Part shown: piece by piece, positions 16,577 to 20,000 of the stretch | Position numbering within the stretch: the stretch's first letter is position 1 | How the letters are laid out: each line of letters begins with the position of its first letter | NCBI GenBank assembly: GCA_037447605.1 | Contig: CM074812.1 | Span: forward strand, 442,056-462,055 | DNA length: 20,000 bases | Direction of reading: 5' to 3' | DNA from: Zygnema circumcarinatum | Taxonomy: Eukaryota > Streptophyta > Zygnematophyceae > Zygnematales > Zygnemataceae | Position numbers and translations under genes: made by a program | Notes under the pieces: model-generated | What the model saw: the letters and a program-made list of their open reading frames with translations, nothing else | Databases searched by the model: none | What the model was told of the DNA's origin: nothing

Positions 16577-18567
16577 TCACGGAGCGCTGCCCTCTTGCGA
16601 TTTGGAGTAGATTCGATACGCCGCAATCCAGAGAGTGAAGTTTCCGAGAAGCGTCATGCCACCCTGCAGGGCCACCACAACCTGCCCGGAAAAAAAAAAG
16701 GGCCCATTTCATTTCTTATTAGAAAAAAAGGGAGAACATGAATATCCATGAAAATTTATTTGTTTTATTTAAAATTATAAATTTACTTTGTTAGTTTCTG
16801 GAGCTTTCAAGTAGGTCCTGTCCCTTCTCCGAAAAGGTCAACACATGGTTTTTCCAAAGTCAACATTCAGCACTGCAGGAGGGTTCAGTGAAAGTCTATA
16901 ACCCTAAAGGCACTTTTAATGCCCTTCAAACCCTAAAACCCCAACTATGAAAAGGCCCCAAAGTCAAATTCCAAGGCCCAAAGGTCCCAATGCCCTTAAG
17001 TTTAACTTTTAAACCCTAGAGTCTAAACCCTAACCCTAGACCCTAAACCTAACCCTAACCCACACACTAAGCCTTAACCCTAAACCCAAACCCTAACCCT
17101 AACCCTAGCCCTAACCCTAAACCCAAAACCCTAAACCCTAAGCCCTAAACCCAAACCCTAACCCTTAACCTGAACACTAAACCCTAAACCATAACTCTAA
17201 ACCGTAAACCCTAAAACCTGAACCCTAACCCTAAACCCTAACTCTAACCCTAACCCTAAACCCTAACCACTAAACCCTAAAACCCTAAAACCCGAACCCA
17301 AACCCTAACCTTAACCCTAAATCCAAACCCTAACCCTAAACCTTAACCCTAAACCATAAACCATAACTCTAAACCCTAAACCCTAAAACCTAAACCCTAA
17401 CCCTAACCCAAACCCAAACCCTCAACCCTAAACCCTAAACCGTAACCCTAACCCTAACCCGAACCCTAACCCTAAACCCTAAGCCCTAAACCCTAAATCC
17501 CTAACCATAAACCCCCGGAATGCGAGCGCACCTCCAAGGAGGGCGCGTTGTAGAAGAAGTGCCACGTACACGCGCACATGGCCCCGCCCAGCAGGGGCAG
17601 CATCCCCCATGCCAGACCCCGCCACGTGGCACGTCCTGGTAGGCTGCCGTACTGCCACACCAGCGCCATGGCGGTTACCCTGCGGTTGCACAGGGTTTGG
17701 GTTTGGGGTGGCTGTAGGAATTCGGGGGGTTTAGGGTTCGGGGTTCAGGACTTTGAGATAACAGGGATTTGGCGTTTGTAGGGGTTTGAGGTTCTAGGGT
17801 TTGTATTATTTATTATCTGGATATTAAGGGTTTAGGGTTTTGGGGGAAGGGAGGGGGAGTTGGGAGGGAGAGGGAGAGGCGTAAGGCGGAGGGGAGGGAG
17901 AAAGGAGAGTAATGGACGTGGGAGGGAGAGGGAGAGGGAGAGGGAGAGAGAGGCGGAGAGGGATGAAAGGGGGATGGAGAGAGTGAGAGGAGAAGAGAGA
18001 GAATGCTTGGGAGAAACAAATGGGGAGGGAAAAAGAAAGAAGCGAAGAATCTGAGACCCAACCCTAAACCCAAACCCTAAAAACCTAAAACCCTAGACCT
18101 CACCATTCCACAACGCTTGCCACGTGGATGGTCCACGTGGGCAGAGAGAGCGCGTTGGCCGGCTCTGGCGCTAAGCCCATCCACGTGTCCAGTACGGACA
18201 ACGGAAGCTCCGTAGTTCCATGTGCCGGCAGAGCACCCAAAAGGCACCCCACGACAGCAGCAGGGAAAAGGAGGGTAAGAATGGAATTATTTTCACATTT
18301 TAGGGGAATTTTGGAGGGGAAACTTTCGGAAATGGTGGGATCGGAAGAGGGGGTCTGAGAGGGGAGGATGCAGAGGAGCTTGAATTTTTTTGGGTTAAAT
18401 GTTTTTTGGAAAAATGTGGGGTTTTTTTTAATGTAAGTTGTCAGTTTTTGGGGGGACTTTTTGTGTAGGGAGGTGGTGAGGAGGAAGCTGCCAGGAAGCT
18501 TCCTGCTTGGAGCCTGCAGGAAGGGGGGAGGACTGGGGGGGGCTAGAAGTGAAAGTTGGGAGGCCAT
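16577..18567 (-). CDS. ycf49: Ycf49-like (DUF2499) membrane protein, plastid-targeted; three exons (18567-18104, 17679-17532, 16681-16577)
   Basis: Splicing gives 238 residues. Exon 1 starts at ATG (MASQLSLLAPPSPPPFL) with a Ser/Lys-rich, acid-poor N-terminus typical of a plastid transit peptide. A hydrophobic span LTLLFPAAVVGCLLGALPA near residues 99-117 may be a thylakoid-type signal or membrane helix. It ends NALSLPTWTIHVASVVEW, the hallmark start of cyanobacterial Ycf49/DUF2499 proteins. Exon 2 continues VTAMALVWQYG and AWGMLPLLGGAMCACTWHFF, then YNAPSLE. Exon 3 reads VVVALQGGMTLLGNFTLW, then IAAYRIY, and stops at TGA. Junctions are ATG|GTGAGG (phase 2) and GAG|GTGCGC (phase 0); acceptors are CCGCAG and GGGCAG. 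The family is a small multi-span membrane protein of unknown function in cyanobacteria, algae and plants. Intron 1 carries a GGGAGA tract and intron 2 a telomere-like array. The assignment rests on recognised motifs and is firm. Confidence 0.9.
17010..17513 (+). repeat. Degenerate interstitial telomeric array inside ycf49-like intron 2
   Basis: About 500 bp of CCCTAAA and CCCTAA units with many single-base variants (CCCTAGA, CCATAA, CCGTAAA, CCCAAA). The array fills much of intron 2 (17531-16682) and begins about 18 nt after the 5' splice site in transcript order. The transcript carries the G-rich UUUAGGG strand. Sparser units continue to about 16905. Confidence 0.95.
17838..18000 (+). repeat. 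GGGAGA low-complexity tract in ycf49-like intron 1
   Basis: GGGAGAGGGAGAGG-type purine repeats on +, so the sense strand of the host gene is CT-rich. AACCCTAAACCCAAACCCTAA follows at about 18059-18080, close to the donor at 18103. Confidence 0.9.
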
Positions 18568-19125
18568 TCCGGCCAGAAAAAAAAAGGAAGGGGGATGAAT
18601 GTCAACAGGCGGTTTAAAAAAACAAACAAATAAATTAAATAAAAAAAGAGAGAATGAAAAAAGTAAAATTGTAAAAGCCGGAAAAGAAAACGAGAAAGTG
18701 AAGAAACGAAGTATCTCTTTCTTTGAGCGTCAAAAATCTCCGTCCTTTAACGGATAAAAACGTTTGATGAGAAATAACGCATTCATGCTGTACCGTATCG
18801 TATCGTACCACAATTTCATACCATATCGTATCGTATCCTGATGTACCTGCTGTATTGTATTGTATTGTACATCGTATCGTATCGTTCGTATTTTCATTAG
18901 AGTATCGTAGTGTATTGTGCCGTACTGTATCGTATCCTATCGTATTATACGGTATCGTTTGAGTGCATACAGTATTGGAAACTCATTGCGGCCAGTTCCT
19001 CGTGGTTACCCATGGTGACCTTGTCCATGCACATGTGATGGCATCATCGCCATCGTGAGATCAATGCCACATCCTTTTCCGTGAAGGTCATATTAAGGAA
19101 GAGAGTTGAAGAAAAAATTTCAATA
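18568..19125. other. Divergent intergenic region between the ycf49-like gene and the right-edge candidate gene
   Basis: Purine-rich and A-rich sequence to about 18720, then ordinary sequence, then the CGTAT-type repeat. It should hold the ycf49-like promoter; no TATA or other clear element stands out. Confidence 0.55.
18788..18962 (+). repeat. Degenerate CGTAT/TGTAT pentamer repeat
   Basis: GTATC, CGTAT and TGTAT pentamers recur densely (CCGTATCGTATCGTACC, TGTATTGTATTGTATTGTAC, ATCGTATCGTATCG) over some 175 bp with interruptions. They resemble the GTACGG words dispersed through the window. Confidence 0.85.
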
Positions 19126-19321
19126 ATGGCTTCAATAGCAAGTGTCAATTATGTATCATCCATCGTTTCCCTCACAAACCGCCGCCGTCTGCTTTCTAGG
19201 GAGACCTCTCGTCGTAGCATGCGCTACTTGCATGCGCCGCCGATCTCTCTTAGAGTCGCCGCGGACAGAACGAAGAACAGGTGGAAAGGATGGGCGGCCT
19301 TCATGCAGTGGGCTATTGCCT
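19126..19321 (+). CDS. Candidate first exon with transit-peptide-like N-terminus, unrecognised
   Basis: From ATG 19126 the frame reads MASIASVNYVSSIVSL, then an Arg/Ser-rich, acid-poor stretch, then NRWKGWAAFMQWAIA, ending at a GTGAGG donor (19322). The N-terminus looks like a plastid or mitochondrial presequence. The frame also stays open to 19464 through the CCATG microsatellite. Spliced at 19321 (phase 1) it can join 19522-19569 (acceptor GTTGCAG, donor GTAAGT) and then 19620. I recognise no family, and the ATG choice is tentative. Confidence 0.35.
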
Positions 19322-19370
19322 GTGAGGCACATGGCGAGTTGCGGCTCAAGAGAGGGAACATGCGGCAGAG

Positions 19371-19410
19371 CCATGCCATGCCATGCCATGCCATGCCATG
19401 CCATGCCATG
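19371..19410 (+). repeat. (CCATG)n microsatellite
   Basis: About eight perfect tandem CCATG pentamers. Because the unit is five bases, all frames stay open and many ATGs appear by default. Confidence 0.95.
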
Positions 19411-19619
19411 CAGAGGAAAAGCGCTTCTAGAAACTGTGGGTTCTGTTCATTTGTATTGCTGTGAAGCTTCGGGTGCGAGGCTGGGCTTGTGTCTCTTGGT
19501 ATTAGGGCGTGCCAGTTGCAGCCAAGGGAAAGAGTGGCGGTAAAAGGGAAGGAAGTTCAATCTCTTATAGTAAGTGAAGGGGAAGATCCAGCAGGCAGGC
19601 ATGCAAGGTGAAGGAACAG

Positions 19620-20000
19620 AGGGGCAACAAGTGGCAGGCGAAGCAAAGGAACACATCACTCATGGCGATGTTCTCGAAGTGAGTTTCTGCTTTTTCTCTA
19701 CAGAATGGCATTGGAGAACATGGTCAGGCTAGTCAGGCTGATCTGGTTGTTTGGTTGGAAGCCCTAAAGTACATTACAGGGGTGTTGGCTCTCACGCACG
19801 AGCTCCAATATTACCAGGATAAGAATGGAATATCTTGACCGTCGTGAGTTTTCTTTGGAATCATCATTCGACTCTTGGCTTTGTTGATATTTTAACTTGC
19901 TGACTTTCTGTACCGCAGCTGGTTTCCAGCACAGAACTACATCATGCATAACTGGTCGTTATTCTCAAAACATCGTATGGTCATCCAAAAACTGCATTAT
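19620..20000 (+). CDS. Candidate split gene running off the right edge, unrecognised, with very short apparent introns
   Basis: Segment 19620-19678 ends KEHITHGDVLE before GTGAGT. After TTTTTCTCTACAG the segment from 19704 reads NGIGEHGQASQADLVVW, then LEALKYITGVLALTH, an amphipathic, protein-like run that stops in frame at TGA 19836-19838. An alternative removes 19769-19817 (49 nt), reaching LDR at a GTGAGT donor (19844). A well-formed 75-nt intron (19844-19918, ending TTTCTGTACCGCAG) then leads to a frame open to the window end. The intron at 19679-19703 would be only 25 nt, below the usual spliceosomal minimum, so that part is doubtful. An ATG at 19601 in the same frame is a possible start. 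No family is recognised. Confidence 0.4.

Noticed and set aside
17010-17513. True chromosome end (telomere)
   Set aside because: The array is degenerate, internal, and flanked on both sides by exons of one gene that join in phase.
19156-19409. Minus-strand frames of repeated Met-Ala-Trp-His-Gly
   Set aside because: Direct product of the CCATG pentamer microsatellite.

Overview
The window is nuclear DNA of a photosynthetic eukaryote. Genes are split by GT-AG introns, start codons sit in a Kozak-like context (for example GCCATGG at 3567), telomere-type TTTAGGG/TTAGGG motifs are scattered throughout, and one gene is a Ycf49/DUF2499 homologue with a plastid-transit-like N-terminus. Another is the end of a deazaflavin (FO) synthase. 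That pair, plus plant-type telomere units, fits the green lineage best (a chlorophyte or streptophyte alga, possibly an early land plant). The species cannot be read from the sequence. Much of the non-coding DNA is purine/pyrimidine low-complexity sequence (GGGAGA, GA, CT), dispersed GTACGG words and degenerate telomeric repeats.

Layout. (1) 1-771, + strand: last two visible exons of FO synthase (CofH half), with a TTAGGG array in the last intron. (2) 772-3566: intergenic, with a cluster of CCAAT/ACGT-type repeats, an ERSE-like site and a GA-rich tract before the next gene. (3) 3567-5567, +: one long exon coding a 666-residue, putatively lipid-anchored protein with a repeated basic RRLSLE module. 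(4) 5568-10825: mostly low complexity. It holds three small, phase-compatible candidate exons on + (7978-9012), a TTGACT cluster, a G-quadruplex candidate and a CCCTCTC minisatellite. (5) 14665-10826, - strand: a three-exon gene for a protein of about 1079 residues with an unrecognised helical N-terminal domain, six 25-residue acidic repeats, a Glu/Lys-rich region and a Cys-Cys C-terminus. (6) 14666-16576: no firm gene; microsatellites. (7) 18567-16577, - strand: a three-exon Ycf49-like gene whose second intron holds about 500 bp of degenerate telomeric repeat. (8) 18568-20000: a CGTAT-type pentamer repeat, a CCATG microsatellite and a candidate gene on + running off the right edge with unusually short apparent introns.

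The genes do not form an evident pathway. FO synthase makes a deazaflavin that serves in algae as a photolyase/cryptochrome antenna pigment, and Ycf49-like is a plastid/cyanobacterial membrane protein of unknown function. The two acidic low-complexity proteins share only their style: charged repeats and a terminal lipidation-like motif. No described or new multi-gene system is evident. The strongest unusual signals are telomere-like arrays inside introns of two conserved genes, the modular RRLSLE protein with 14-3-3-like sites, the 75-bp coding tandem array, and the split gene at the right edge.
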